Notes: a model not told the origin generated them from the letters alone. Positions 8,739-18,133 are shown, numbered from the stretch's first letter. The stretch is 64,000 bases of DNA from PALSA-129 sp963842505 (GCA_963842505.1 CAWJGZ010000003.1:62001-126000), one strand, 5' to 3'. Program-made: numbers and translations.

Positions 8739-10000
8739 GCAAAGGCGTGCCGGGCTTGCGCTGGTGGATTGCCGGACTGATCTTTCTCGCGACCGTCATT
8801 AACTTCGTCAACCGGCTCACCATTTCGGTCCTGGCGCCGGTCATCACTGCCGATCTCAAGCTGACGGCTACCCAGTTCGCCGGCGTGGCCAATGCATTTC
8901 TGATTGCCTACACCATCAGCCAGGGCCTTTCGGGCAAGCTTTACGACCGCATCGGCACCAAGCGCGGCTTCACGGTATCGGTGGTCGTCTGGTCGCTGTC
9001 GTCGATGGCCCACGTCTTCGCCCGCGGGCTGTTCAGCCTGGATTGCTGCCGCTTCGCCTTGGGATTAGGTGAGGCTGGGAATTGGCCCGGCGCCGCCAAA
9101 GTGATCGCGCAATGGTTCCCGGCGAGGCAGCGCGCGCTGGGGATGGGTATCTTCAACAGCGGGACATCCATCGGTTCGGTGGTTGCGACTCCGCTGATCG
9201 TGTGGATGCAACTGCGATTCGGCTGGCAGGCGACGTTTCTGGTGCTGGGCGCCGCGGGTTTCGTCTGGCTGGGGCTGTGGCTGAGCCTTTACGAAGTTCC
9301 CGAGCGGCATCCCTGGCTCACATCCGAAGAATATGCGCTGATACGGGAGGGCCGGCCCGCTGAGGCGCAGAGGCCCGTGCCAATGGCGACACTCCTGCGC
9401 CGCCGCGAGGCTTGGGCCATCGCCATTGCTCGCTTCTTCGCGGATCCGGTCTGGTGGCTGTACATCACGTGGCTGCCGCTGTACCTCTATAAGACCCATG
9501 GGTTCAGCCTGCAACAGATCGGCATGTTTGCCTGGCTGCCGTTTGTGGCGGCGGACGCCGGCAGCCTGGGCGGCGGCTGGCTCTCCGGTTTTTTCATCGC
9601 GCGCGGATGGAGCGTAAACCGCGCGCGCAAAGCCGTCATCATTGGCGGCATGCTGTGCATGTCGGCGGGCATGATGGCTGCTCGCGCCGGGAGCGCCGCG
9701 GCTGCCCTGGCTTTTATCGCCGTGGTACTGTTTGGATTCCAAGCCTGGATCAACAACGTGCAGACCCTACCCAGCGATTATTTCCCCGAACGGGCGGTGG
9801 GCAGCGTCACCGGGATGGGTGGCGTGGCGGCCGGCATCGGGGCGATGCTGTCGATCCAGGCCACGGGCTTCGTGGTTGACCACTGGCATACCTACAACCC
9901 GATCCTCTGGGTGGCAGGTCTGTTGCCGGTGGCGGCCACGGCGATTCTATTTATACTGGGCGGTCCCATCCGGCGGCTGCCGCTGGAAGATAGGAGCTGA
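8735..10000 (+). CDS. MFS transporter, ACS/hexuronate (ExuT-like) family
   Basis: About 421 residues with twelve predicted membrane helices. Early residues NFVNRLTISVLAPVI and the loop-2 signature GKLYDRIGTKRG are typical of the anion:cation symporter branch of MFS, which imports hexuronates, galactonate or glucarate. The RFALGLGEAGNWPGAAKVI motif is characteristic of that branch. The preferred start is TTG at 8735, overlapping the LacI stop (TTGA) behind GGGAGGA at 8724-8730; a longer reading from 8675 would lie inside lacI. The operon context suggests uptake of a sugar acid released outside the cell. Confidence 0.88.
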   Translation: MSKGVPGLRWWIAGLIFLATVINFVNRLTISVLAPVITADLKLTATQFAGVANAFLIAYTISQGLSGKLYDRIGTKRGFTVSVVVWSLSSMAHVFARGLFSLDCCRFALGLGEAGNWPGAAKVIAQWFPARQRALGMGIFNSGTSIGSVVATPLIVWMQLRFGWQATFLVLGAAGFVWLGLWLSLYEVPERHPWLTSEEYALIREGRPAEAQRPVPMATLLRRREAWAIAIARFFADPVWWLYITWLPLYLYKTHGFSLQQIGMFAWLPFVAADAGSLGGGWLSGFFIARGWSVNRARKAVIIGGMLCMSAGMMAARAGSAAAALAFIAVVLFGFQAWINNVQTLPSDYFPERAVGSVTGMGGVAAGIGAMLSIQATGFVVDHWHTYNPILWVAGLLPVAATAILFILGGPIRRLPLEDRS

Positions 10001-10001
10001 A

Positions 10002-10769
10002 ATGCAAAACTACATGGATTTGACGGGGAAGGTCGCGCTGGTCACGGGCGCGTCGTCGGGAATCGGCGCTGCGACCGCCATCGCGCTTGCTGGCCTCGGG
10101 GCGCGCGTGGCGCTCGGATACTTCCACAACCAGGAAGGCGTAGCGCGAGTGTGCCGGGAGATCGCCTCCGCGGGTGGGGCCGCTGAGCCGATCCGCGCGG
10201 ATGTGCGCCGCCCCGAGGAGGCTCGCTTACTGGTCCAGCGCGCGGCGCAGGCCTTGGGACCGATCGGCATTCTGGTCAACAACGCCGGCTCGCTGATCGA
10301 GCGCCTTCCCATTCGCGATGTAACCGAAGAGAACTGGGACGAGGTGATGGCTCTCAATCTCAAGAGCGCCGTCATCTGCTCGCAAGCGGTCGTGCCGGGT
10401 ATGATTGAGCGCAAACAGGGCGTCATCGTCAACGTGTCTTCGATTGCCGCCAGAAACGGCGGAGGCCCTGGAGCGGGGCCGTACGCCACGGCCAAGGCCG
10501 GCTTGATCGCATTCACCAAGTCGCTGGCCAAGGAACTGGCGCCCCACGGCGTGCGCGTGAACGCCGTGTCGCCCGGAGTGATCGATACGCCGTTCCACGA
10601 GGTGTTTTCAACCTCCGAAATGATGGCGAATTTCGTCAAGGGAATTCCGCTGGGCCGGGTGGGCAAGCCGGCTGAACTAGCCACGGTGATCGCGTTTCTG
10701 GCGTCGGACGCAGCCAGTTATATAGTGGGCGAGACCATCGAGGTGAACGGCGGCCAGTTGATGCTGTAG
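10002..10769 (+). CDS. SDR-family oxidoreductase
   Basis: A 255-residue classical short-chain dehydrogenase. It has the cofactor motif TGASSGIG near residue 15, NNAG near residue 90, catalytic serine in NVSSIAARN, and YATAKAG carrying the catalytic Tyr and Lys. The C-terminal GETIEVNGGQLML is usual for FabG or gluconate/glucose dehydrogenase-like SDRs. It starts one base after the MFS stop with a TAGGAG Shine-Dalgarno. In this operon it probably reduces or oxidises the imported sugar or sugar acid in the cytoplasm; the exact substrate is unknown. Confidence 0.92.
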   Translation: MQNYMDLTGKVALVTGASSGIGAATAIALAGLGARVALGYFHNQEGVARVCREIASAGGAAEPIRADVRRPEEARLLVQRAAQALGPIGILVNNAGSLIERLPIRDVTEENWDEVMALNLKSAVICSQAVVPGMIERKQGVIVNVSSIAARNGGGPGAGPYATAKAGLIAFTKSLAKELAPHGVRVNAVSPGVIDTPFHEVFSTSEMMANFVKGIPLGRVGKPAELATVIAFLASDAASYIVGETIEVNGGQLML

Positions 10770-10787
10770 CATGCCCGCCTGGTAGCG

Positions 10788-10806
10788 CCGGCGGTCTTGC
10801 CGCCGG
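10788..10806. terminator. Candidate bidirectional terminator hairpin
   Basis: Arms CCGGCGG and CCGCCGG with loop TCTTG, between the convergent SDR (ends 10769) and isomerase (ends 10858) genes. No T-run follows, so it may be an interspersed palindrome that also ends transcription. Confidence 0.5.
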
Positions 10807-10857
10807 TGTCTTGTGCTGCGCCTGGACCGGCCGTCGCCAAGAGTGCGTGCGCCGTGG

Positions 10858-11817
10858 TTACACCCACCAAGCCGCCGCCGGGGTCTCCCTCAGAATGATG
10901 CGATTCAAAAAGTCCGCGGCTTTCGTCAGTCCTTCTTCCGGTGAAAGCAGGCTGTCTTCGTGCTCGATCGACAACACGTAATCATAGCCGTACATGCGTA
11001 GCGTGGAAGCAAATTCGCTCCACCATCCGGCGCCATGGCCGTATCCGCAGGTGCGGAAAATCCACGCGCGGTTGCGCTCGTCGGTGTACGGCTTGGTGTC
11101 GAGCACGCCCGTCAGCGGCAAGTTCCGGCCGTAGATTTGGGTGTCCTTGGCGTGTACGTAAAAGATGGCGTCGCCCAGCAGCCGGATGGCCGCGATGGGA
11201 TCGATCCCTTGCCAGAACATATGGCTGGGGTCGAGATTGCATCCCACCGTGGGACCGGCGATGGAGCGCAGCCGCAACATCGTCTCCGGGCTGTAAACCA
11301 CGAAGCCGGGATGCATTTCGATGGCGATCTTCACGCCGCGCTCGCGGGCGAACGCCGCGTGCTTCGTCCAGTAGGGCGCCACTACTTCATCCCACTGCCA
11401 TTTGAGGACTTTGAGATAGTCGGGAGGCCACGGACACGTCACCCAATTCGGCTGCTTAGCAGTCGGCGAATCGCCGGGACAGCCTGAAAAGTCCACCACC
11501 ACGGGGACGCCGAGGCGTGCGGCCAGCTCGATGGTCTTGCGGCTGGTCGCGCGGTCGTGCCGGGCGCGCCTCAGATTGGGATGCAGCGGGTTGCCGTGAC
11601 AACTCAGCGCGCTAATGGAGAAGCCGTGATCGGCCAACTTGTCGCGGAACGTTTTCAGCGCAACGGGGTCGTCGAGCATGGAGAGCTTGCAGTGCGCGTC
11701 TCCGGGATAGTTGCCGGTACCGAGTTCCACGGTATCGATGCCCTTGGCTTTCAGCTTCTTCAGTACGTCGTCGAGCGCAAGCTGCGACAGCAGCGGTGTG
11801 AATACTCCGATTCTCAT
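10858..11817 (-). CDS. Sugar phosphate isomerase/epimerase (xylose isomerase-like TIM barrel)
   Basis: A 319-residue cytoplasmic TIM-barrel protein of the AP endonuclease 2/xylose isomerase-like superfamily. The metal-site elements run in order: DTVELGTGNYPG near residue 33, HGNPLHP near 75, AIEMHPGF near 160, NLDPSHMFWQG near 190, YVHAKD near 215, and a final SIEHEDS. These are the Glu/Asp/His ligands typical of sugar isomerases and epimerases. It starts at ATG with GAGGTGA upstream. It is the last gene of a reverse operon with an MFS permease and two Gfo/Idh/MocA proteins, so it likely isomerises a keto-sugar. Confidence 0.88.
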   Translation of the reverse strand: MRIGVFTPLLSQLALDDVLKKLKAKGIDTVELGTGNYPGDAHCKLSMLDDPVALKTFRDKLADHGFSISALSCHGNPLHPNLRRARHDRATSRKTIELAARLGVPVVVDFSGCPGDSPTAKQPNWVTCPWPPDYLKVLKWQWDEVVAPYWTKHAAFARERGVKIAIEMHPGFVVYSPETMLRLRSIAGPTVGCNLDPSHMFWQGIDPIAAIRLLGDAIFYVHAKDTQIYGRNLPLTGVLDTKPYTDERNRAWIFRTCGYGHGAGWWSEFASTLRMYGYDYVLSIEHEDSLLSPEEGLTKAADFLNRIILRETPAAAWWV

Positions 11818-11831
11818 GGATCACCTCATTC

Positions 11832-12968
11832 CTATTTGTGCAGAACCGATAAGATCGCAATGTTGATGGCCACCATCACCACGGAAAATGCTGGAATCAC
11901 CAGCAATGCCTTCTTCAGTCGTTTGGGATCGCCGCCGGCGATGGCTCCGATAATGCGCGAGCTGACAGCCAGTCCGAGCCAGCCGCAGGTGATGGCGAAT
12001 CCGATGGCCGTGCCGGTCATGCGCGGAAAGGCGTCGCCCACAATCGCCAGCGTCGTCGGAAAGACCGGAGCCATGGCCACACCCGCGCAGAACACCAGGA
12101 TCCATGCGGCCTTGGCGGTTCGCGCGGAAAGCGCCAGGTAGCTGGTCAGCGCCATGGCCGCTGCCGACACCAGCGTAACGGTCGCCGGCGGCACGGTGAT
12201 CAGGATGGGAGAAACCGCCACGCGGCCCACCAGCAAACCCAGCGCAAAGCCCAATGAGAGCACGTTCAACGCGCGCGATTCCGGGATGCCCTGGGCGATC
12301 AGGTGCTGTGCCAGCCAGTTCCAGATGCCCACTTCGCAGCTCACATACAGAAACAGAAGCAGCCCGCACAACAGCAGGATGGGCTTCGCCAGCACGGCCC
12401 CGGCATCGGCCAGCACGAAGCTCTGCACACCCGTGGGGCCCGGAATGGGCGCGGCCCACTGCACCGCTAGCGCAATCACCGCGAACACCCCGGCCGCGTA
12501 ACAGAGTTTCACGATATCGCGTTTGAGCAGGTTGGCGGCGATAAACGGCGTCGCCATTCCGCCCAGTCCGAAGAACAGGTTCACCAGGTTCAGCGCTGTC
12601 CCGCGGTGCTGCTCCGCCACGTCGCTGACCAGGGCATTGGCCCCGGTGACCACCACCCCGCCGCCCAGCCCCAGCAGGAACAGTAGCACGATGATGCTGC
12701 GGAATCCGCTCACCTTGGGCAGCCCAGCCAGCGCCAGGGCGATCAGCGCCAGCCCGATGATCAGCCCGATCTTCTTACCTTCGTTGTCGATCAGCGGTCC
12801 GACGCCCACCGACGCGATCATCAAGCCCAGCGCTTGGGCGAATGCGATCACGCCGTTTTGATTGGGCGTCAGGTGAAACCGCTCCGAGAGGCCGGGCAGG
12901 ATGGTGCCCAGCATCGCCGCGATCACCCCGTACACGAAAATCGCCAGCACCGCGGCCAGGATCAACAT
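11832..12968 (-). CDS. MFS permease (sugar, FucP-like)
   Basis: A 378-residue membrane protein with about twelve helices. The first helix is followed by GTILPGLSERFHLTPNQNG. A central loop lies near residue 200 and helices run to the end (FSVVMVAINIAILSVLHK). Overall layout matches fucose/glucose-type permeases of the FHS branch, though no decisive substrate motif is visible. The ATG overlaps the end of the upstream Gfo/Idh/MocA gene by seven bases, indicating translational coupling. It would import the sugar handled by the neighbouring oxidoreductases and isomerase. Confidence 0.85.
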   Translation of the reverse strand: MLILAAVLAIFVYGVIAAMLGTILPGLSERFHLTPNQNGVIAFAQALGLMIASVGVGPLIDNEGKKIGLIIGLALIALALAGLPKVSGFRSIIVLLFLLGLGGGVVVTGANALVSDVAEQHRGTALNLVNLFFGLGGMATPFIAANLLKRDIVKLCYAAGVFAVIALAVQWAAPIPGPTGVQSFVLADAGAVLAKPILLLCGLLLFLYVSCEVGIWNWLAQHLIAQGIPESRALNVLSLGFALGLLVGRVAVSPILITVPPATVTLVSAAAMALTSYLALSARTAKAAWILVFCAGVAMAPVFPTTLAIVGDAFPRMTGTAIGFAITCGWLGLAVSSRIIGAIAGGDPKRLKKALLVIPAFSVVMVAINIAILSVLHK

Positions 12969-14134
12969 GGGCCGATCTCCTTATCCGGCGCCGGAACGTC
13001 GACCCATGCGCGGGCCGCATGGCTCTCGAGCGCCGCCTGCAGAATGGTCAACTGGCGCAAGCCGTCGCGGAACTGCGGATACTCCGCTGCGGCGTCCGGG
13101 TTCCCGATGGATGCATAGAATCGCCGGAAGACCTGCTTGAAGGTGTCGTCATATCCTTCGCTGTGGCCGCCCGGAAGGTCGGCGTAGGACTGCGCGCCCG
13201 GCATGAGCAGGCTCGGGTCCTTCAGCAGCACGCGATTGGGCGTGTTGCGGCAGCCCATCCACAGTTCGTTGGGCCGTTCCTGGTCCCAGGCGGCCGAGCT
13301 CTTGGAACCGTAAATCTCGATGCTCAGCCGGTTCTTGCGTCCGGCTGAAACCTGGCTCACCGTCATGGCCCCGCGGGTCTGTTCGCCCATGCGGAAGATC
13401 ACCGCGCCGAAATCCTCCGTCGAGACCGCGACCCGGTCATAATCTTCCGGCTGCAACAGCTTGCCCGCGAACGTCTCGACCGCGCGTTTGGGCCGCTTGC
13501 GGGTCTTGTGAAAGGTCTGCAGGTCGGCGCATAAGGAGCGAACGCGCAGGCCGGTGACGTGTTCTGCCATGTCGAAGAAGTGCGTGCCGATATCGGCCAC
13601 GCAGCGCGACGGCCCGCCGAGGGCGGAGTCCACGCGCCAATTCCAGTCAGTGTCGTAGAGCAGCCAGTCCTGCGAGTAGGTCCCCTGGACCACCAGGATC
13701 TCGCCCAATTCTCCGGCTTCGCACAGCCGCCGCATGTGCTGCACCATGGGGTAGAAGCGCAGGTTGTGGTTGAGGCAGTTGCGGCGTCCGGCGCGCGCCG
13801 CCGCGGCCACCAGCGTGCGGGCCTCAGCCACCGATGTAGCTAGAGGCTTTTCGCACAGCACGTGTTTGCCGGCCTGCAAAGCGTCCTTGGCCATCGCGAA
13901 ATGCAGCGCGTTCGGCGTGCAGATGTGCACCGCGTCGAGCGCCGGGTCCTGGAGGATGTGGTGATAGTCGGCTTCCACCCGCTTGACCGGAAACTGCGTG
14001 GCCAGGCGCCGCGCCGCATCCAACTGTTGATCGGCGATTTCATACAGATCGACCGATCCCAGGCGGCGCAGCGCCTCCACGTGCACGCGCCCCATGAAGC
14101 CGCTACCGAACACCGCCGTTTTCCACCTTTTCAT
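12962..14134 (-). CDS. Gfo/Idh/MocA-family oxidoreductase, cytoplasmic
   Basis: A 390-residue protein with an N-terminal Rossmann fold (KTAVFGSGFMGRVHVEALRR) and the family motif CEKPLATSVAEA near residue 93, which holds the conserved EKP lysine. The C-terminal alpha/beta domain contains ADIGTHFFDMAEHV, with the catalytic-region histidine. It has no signal peptide, unlike the other family members in this window, so it should work in the cytoplasm with NAD(P). It is coupled to the MFS gene by overlap and probably oxidises or reduces an imported cyclic sugar or inositol. Confidence 0.92.
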   Translation of the reverse strand: MKRWKTAVFGSGFMGRVHVEALRRLGSVDLYEIADQQLDAARRLATQFPVKRVEADYHHILQDPALDAVHICTPNALHFAMAKDALQAGKHVLCEKPLATSVAEARTLVAAAARAGRRNCLNHNLRFYPMVQHMRRLCEAGELGEILVVQGTYSQDWLLYDTDWNWRVDSALGGPSRCVADIGTHFFDMAEHVTGLRVRSLCADLQTFHKTRKRPKRAVETFAGKLLQPEDYDRVAVSTEDFGAVIFRMGEQTRGAMTVSQVSAGRKNRLSIEIYGSKSSAAWDQERPNELWMGCRNTPNRVLLKDPSLLMPGAQSYADLPGGHSEGYDDTFKQVFRRFYASIGNPDAAAEYPQFRDGLRQLTILQAALESHAARAWVDVPAPDKEIGPC

Positions 14135-14212
14135 ACGCCACGCTCCTCGCTGGGCACTTCTTACTCCTGACTTCCAAATCCCGGAGGCATTTCAAGGGCG
14201 AAGCCCTTGCAC

Positions 14213-15529
14213 CTAGACTTCCAGTTTCCAGGGGCTGCGGTAAGCCGTCGTCAGGTATGGCTTGGCGGCCTCTTGCCGCGCCGTCCAGTTCTTCTCGTCC
14301 CAATCCACGCGCGTCTTGGCGCGCATCGAAACATTCGCCAGCATGCACACCGACGACGACCTTACGCAAGTTTCGATATCGCTGACGGGCTTCTCCCGGG
14401 TCTTGATGCACTCGATGAAGTTCTTCCAGTGCGGCAGGTTCATGGGCGTCATGTCGGGGATGTTCTGCCAGGTGGAGGCCGTCAGTTTGGAACCCTGGTT
14501 GGGAATTACCCACACCCCGCTGCGAGTCACTACGATGGTTCCTTCAGTTCCGTGAATGGACGTGCCGTTCGACTGGTTCAGCCCCAGCAGCGGCAGGGGG
14601 TTGCACGTGCGGCTCTCGTAAGTCACCAGGAACTTCGGGTATTCGAAAGTGGCGTGCATCGTATCGGGAGTCTCGCAGTTGTCTTCGACATAGAACTTTT
14701 CGCCCAGCGCCACTACCGAGGTGGGCATCACTTCCCCGAAGCACTGGTGGAGAGGATCGATAAGGTGTACGCCCCAATCGGTCATGGCGCCGCCGGCGTA
14801 GTCCCAGAAGTAGCGGAAGGTCGGAAAATGGATGCGCTCGCCCCAGCGGTTCGGATTGAAAGGAACCGCGGGCGCCGGACCCAGCCACATGTCCCAATCG
14901 AGGGCGTCCGGCGGGACGCCATCCGGCAGATCGCCATAGCCCTCGCGGTCCGTCGACGCGCTTTGAAACGCGTGGCAAAACGTGATGTCGCCAATTGTGC
15001 CCGCGGCCACCAGTTCGGCGGCTTTCTTGAAATTGCCGCCGGACCTCTGCATGGTGCCGGCCTGCACCACGCGGTTGTACTTGCGCGCCGCCTGGACCAT
15101 CTTCAGGCCTTCGTCGACGCCCTTGCTGGCGGGCTTCTCCACGTACACATCCTTGCCGGCCTTACAGGCTTCCACCGTCATATAAGCGTGCCAGTGGTCG
15201 GGCGTGGAAATACAAACCGCGTCAATCGAGCGGTCCGCGATCAATTCGCGAAAGTCTTTCACCGGCTTGACATCGAATCCGTCCTTCTTGGCGGCGGCTA
15301 CCGCCCTGTCAAGATGTGGCTGATAAACGTCGCATACCGCGGCCGGCTGCACTTCCGGCATTTTCATCGCGTAAGAGAGGTTGGCGGATCCCATGGCCCC
15401 TATGCCGATGAAGCCGACGGCGATCCGGTCGTTGGCTCCCTTCGCGCGCCCGGTGAAGAGAGAGGTGGTGAACACGGCGCCGGTCGCGGTGAGAACGTCG
15501 CGCCGGAGAATGGGCTGTTTCGGGTCCAT
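14213..15529 (-). CDS. Tat-exported Gfo/Idh/MocA-family oxidoreductase
   Basis: A 438-residue protein beginning MDPKQPILRRDVLTATGAVF, a twin-arginine signal. The Rossmann fold starts at about residue 36 (RIAVGFIGIGAMGSANL). VEKPASKGVDEG carries the EKP motif, DHWHAYM precedes it, and GGAMTDWGVHLIDPL gives the C-terminal-domain histidine motif. Export by Tat implies a folded enzyme with pre-bound NAD(P), as in Zymomonas glucose-fructose oxidoreductase. It leads a reverse operon with the cytoplasmic family member, MFS permease and isomerase, 78 bp upstream of the next gene. Confidence 0.9.
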   Translation of the reverse strand: MDPKQPILRRDVLTATGAVFTTSLFTGRAKGANDRIAVGFIGIGAMGSANLSYAMKMPEVQPAAVCDVYQPHLDRAVAAAKKDGFDVKPVKDFRELIADRSIDAVCISTPDHWHAYMTVEACKAGKDVYVEKPASKGVDEGLKMVQAARKYNRVVQAGTMQRSGGNFKKAAELVAAGTIGDITFCHAFQSASTDREGYGDLPDGVPPDALDWDMWLGPAPAVPFNPNRWGERIHFPTFRYFWDYAGGAMTDWGVHLIDPLHQCFGEVMPTSVVALGEKFYVEDNCETPDTMHATFEYPKFLVTYESRTCNPLPLLGLNQSNGTSIHGTEGTIVVTRSGVWVIPNQGSKLTASTWQNIPDMTPMNLPHWKNFIECIKTREKPVSDIETCVRSSSVCMLANVSMRAKTRVDWDEKNWTARQEAAKPYLTTAYRSPWKLEV

Positions 15530-15618
15530 GAATAGATAATAGCCGCTTATCTCGCGCGCGTCCCTTGCTCGCGTTCACCCCCTTCACGGCGGCGGTGCGC
15601 CGTGCCACACTAAGCCTC

Positions 15619-16542
15619 ATGAAGCTACTTGCGGCATTCCTGTTGGCGGGCGCTGCCTGCCTTCTTCCAGCCCAACCGCAGCAGGCGGCAAGCCCGTTCC
15701 TCGGCCGTTGGGATTTCACCATCGCGACCGAGCGAGCCAATTGGTTGGGTGTCACCGCCAAGGACGGCGCGCTGGAAATCTGGTTCCAGCCGACCGGCGG
15801 CAATGTTTATCAGGTGAAGGATTTCAAACTGGCAGGCTCGCACTTGACGCTCAACCTGCAACGCGCCGGCGCCAAGAACCCGGCGCTGATCTGGGAGCTC
15901 GATGCCGCCGGCGGCAAGCTCACCGGCGTCCAGAAGCGCGGCGAAAACCAGATCCCCCTGACTGGCGTCCGCGCGCCCGAACTCAAACGCGCGGAACCGG
16001 CTGCATGGACCACCCCCGAGGCGCTCTTCAACGGCCAGGACCTGGCCGGCTGGGAGCCGCTCGACCCGGTTCACAATCACTGGAGCGCGCGCAACGGCGA
16101 GCTGGTCAATGAACAGCGCGGAGCCAATCTCAGGACCACCCGCACATTCGACGACTTCAAGCTCCACGTCGAGTACAATTGCCCCGACGACGGCAACAGC
16201 GGCATCTACTTGCGGGGCCGTTATGAGGTCCAGGTGGAATACGAACCCCTCGACAAGAACCCGCCCGAACGCCGCATCGGCTCGGTCTACGGCTTTTTGA
16301 CGCCCGCCGTCGATTTGCCCCGCAAGCCTGGGACGTGGGAGAGCTTCGACATCACCCTGGTCGGACGAACGGTTACGGTGGTCCGCAGCGGAGTGCTCAT
16401 CATCGATCGCAAGGAGATTCCGGGCATCACTGGCGGCGCCCTCGATGCCAATGAGGCCGAGCCCGGCCCGATCTTCCTTCAGGGCGACCACACTGGCGGG
16501 CTGAGATTTCGCAATATTCAAATTTCATTACCGAAACGCTGA
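15619..16542 (+). CDS. Secreted DUF1080 protein, two-domain paralogue
   Basis: A 307-residue protein; the start is set at ATG 15619 because it opens a clear Sec signal (MKLLAAFLLAGAACLLPAQP). The N-terminal beta domain begins SPFLGRWDFTIAT. The DUF1080 domain begins ALFNGQDLAGWEP near residue 136 and continues with NSGIYLRGRYEVQVE and EIPGITGGALDANE. It matches the protein at 3390-4313 in length, domain plan and many motifs, so the two are paralogues. Probable role is hydrolysis of 3-keto-glycosides outside the cytoplasm. It is read in the same direction as the Gfo/Idh/MocA gene 64 bp downstream. Confidence 0.88.
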   Translation: MKLLAAFLLAGAACLLPAQPQQAASPFLGRWDFTIATERANWLGVTAKDGALEIWFQPTGGNVYQVKDFKLAGSHLTLNLQRAGAKNPALIWELDAAGGKLTGVQKRGENQIPLTGVRAPELKRAEPAAWTTPEALFNGQDLAGWEPLDPVHNHWSARNGELVNEQRGANLRTTRTFDDFKLHVEYNCPDDGNSGIYLRGRYEVQVEYEPLDKNPPERRIGSVYGFLTPAVDLPRKPGTWESFDITLVGRTVTVVRSGVLIIDRKEIPGITGGALDANEAEPGPIFLQGDHTGGLRFRNIQISLPKR

Positions 16543-16606
16543 AATATTCCCCTGGGCGCCCGATGTAAGACCGCGCGCCCGGAGGTACGATATCCCGAGG
16601 GCCGTT

Positions 16607-18133
16607 ATGGCATACGACTTTACTCGACGTCATTTCTTCTTTGGCTCGCTGCTCGCCGGGGCCGTCCCGAGCGGTGGGTTCGGCAGCACCGCCTCGCTCG
16701 CCAGACTGGGATACAAGTCGCCCAACGAGAAGCTGAACATCGCCTCCATCGGCGCCGGAGGCCAAGCGGAAAGCGATCTAACCAACTGCGCGTCGGAAAA
16801 CATCGTGGCGCTCTGCGATGTGGATGAACTGCAAGCCGCGCGCAAGTTCAGCCAGTACGACAATGTCCCCAAATACAAAGACTTCCGCAAGATGCTCGAT
16901 AAGGAGAAAAGCATTGACGCGGTGATCGTGACCATCCCCGATTTCATGCATGCTATGGCGGCCCTCTGGTGCATGGAACGCGGCAAACACGTGTGGGTGC
17001 AGAAACCTCTCACCCGCACCATCTGGGAAGCCCGCCGGTTGATGGAAGCGGCCAACAAGTACAAGGTCGCCACCCAGATGGGTAACCAGGGTTACTCCTG
17101 CGAAGGCACCCGCCAGACGGCGGAAATCATCTGGTCCGGGGAAATCGGCAACGTCACCGAAGTGCACGCCTGGTCCAACCGGCCCATCTGGCCGCAGGGG
17201 CTCACTCAAATCCCGCCGTCCGCGCCGGTTCCCAATACGCTCGACTGGGATCTATGGTTGGGCAGCGCCGCCGCGCGGCCGTACGTTAACGGCGGGGAGG
17301 GTTATCCGACCGAGTACGGGTTCTTCTACCAGCCATTCAATTGGCGCGGCTTCTATGATTTTGGCTGCGGCGCTATCGGCGACATGGCCTGCCACATTCT
17401 GGGCGCTCCCAATCTGGCGTTGAAGCTCGGCATTCCCACCAGCGTGGAATGCACCCACAAGGAAGGCGTTAGCGATTTCATGTTCCCCAAGAAGTCCACC
17501 ATTCGCTTTGACTTCCCCGCGCGCGGCAACATGCCTCCCGTGAGGCTGTTCTGGTACGATGGCTGCACCGCAACTCCCGAAATCCCCGGGGTTCCCAAAG
17601 ACGAGTATCTGGGCGATCCTCCCACCAGGCACGCACGTCCCGGCGGCCGGGGCGCCGGACAAGCTGCTGGCCGGGGGGCCCCAGCGCCGCCGCCAAAACC
17701 CTCCGGCTTTGTAGGGAAGGTCTTCAATTTCGAGGACTTCGACCTGGTCCGCCAGGACCCCGACCCGAATATTCCCAAACCCAACGGCAGCCTTTTCATC
17801 GGCGACAAGGGCATGCTGACCACCGGCACCTATAGCGAGAACACACGGCTCATTCCCGTTGACAAGATGAAGGACTACAAGATGCCGCCGCAACTGCTGA
17901 CGCGCTCGCCCGGCCACCATCAGGACTGGATTCGCGCCGCCAAGGGCGGAGATCCGGCCTGCTCCAATTTCAATATTGCCGCGCCGTTTGTCGAATGGAT
18001 GCTGCTTGGCGTGATCGCGCTGCGCGTGGAAGGCAAGATCGAATACGATGCCGCCAAAATGAAGATCACCAACAACGCGGACGCCAACAAGTATCTCAAG
18101 CCCACCTTCCGCAAAGGCTGGTCGATGGTGTAA
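16607..18133 (+). CDS. Tat-exported Gfo/Idh/MocA-family oxidoreductase, long form
   Basis: A 508-residue protein with Tat signal FTRRHFFFGSLLAGAVP. The Rossmann motif is NIASIGAGGQAESDL, and VQKPLTRTIWEA replaces the usual EKP glutamate with glutamine. FGCGAIGDMACHILGAPNLAL supplies the C-terminal-domain histidine. A glycine/alanine/proline-rich insert at about residues 343-366 (RPGGRGAGQAAGRG, then APAPPPKPSG) is absent from the paralogues here. At 508 residues it is longer than the usual 350-450. It lies directly after a DUF1080 gene, fitting a role in producing 3-keto-sugars in the periplasm. Confidence 0.9.
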   Translation: MAYDFTRRHFFFGSLLAGAVPSGGFGSTASLARLGYKSPNEKLNIASIGAGGQAESDLTNCASENIVALCDVDELQAARKFSQYDNVPKYKDFRKMLDKEKSIDAVIVTIPDFMHAMAALWCMERGKHVWVQKPLTRTIWEARRLMEAANKYKVATQMGNQGYSCEGTRQTAEIIWSGEIGNVTEVHAWSNRPIWPQGLTQIPPSAPVPNTLDWDLWLGSAAARPYVNGGEGYPTEYGFFYQPFNWRGFYDFGCGAIGDMACHILGAPNLALKLGIPTSVECTHKEGVSDFMFPKKSTIRFDFPARGNMPPVRLFWYDGCTATPEIPGVPKDEYLGDPPTRHARPGGRGAGQAAGRGAPAPPPKPSGFVGKVFNFEDFDLVRQDPDPNIPKPNGSLFIGDKGMLTTGTYSENTRLIPVDKMKDYKMPPQLLTRSPGHHQDWIRAAKGGDPACSNFNIAAPFVEWMLLGVIALRVEGKIEYDAAKMKITNNADANKYLKPTFRKGWSMV

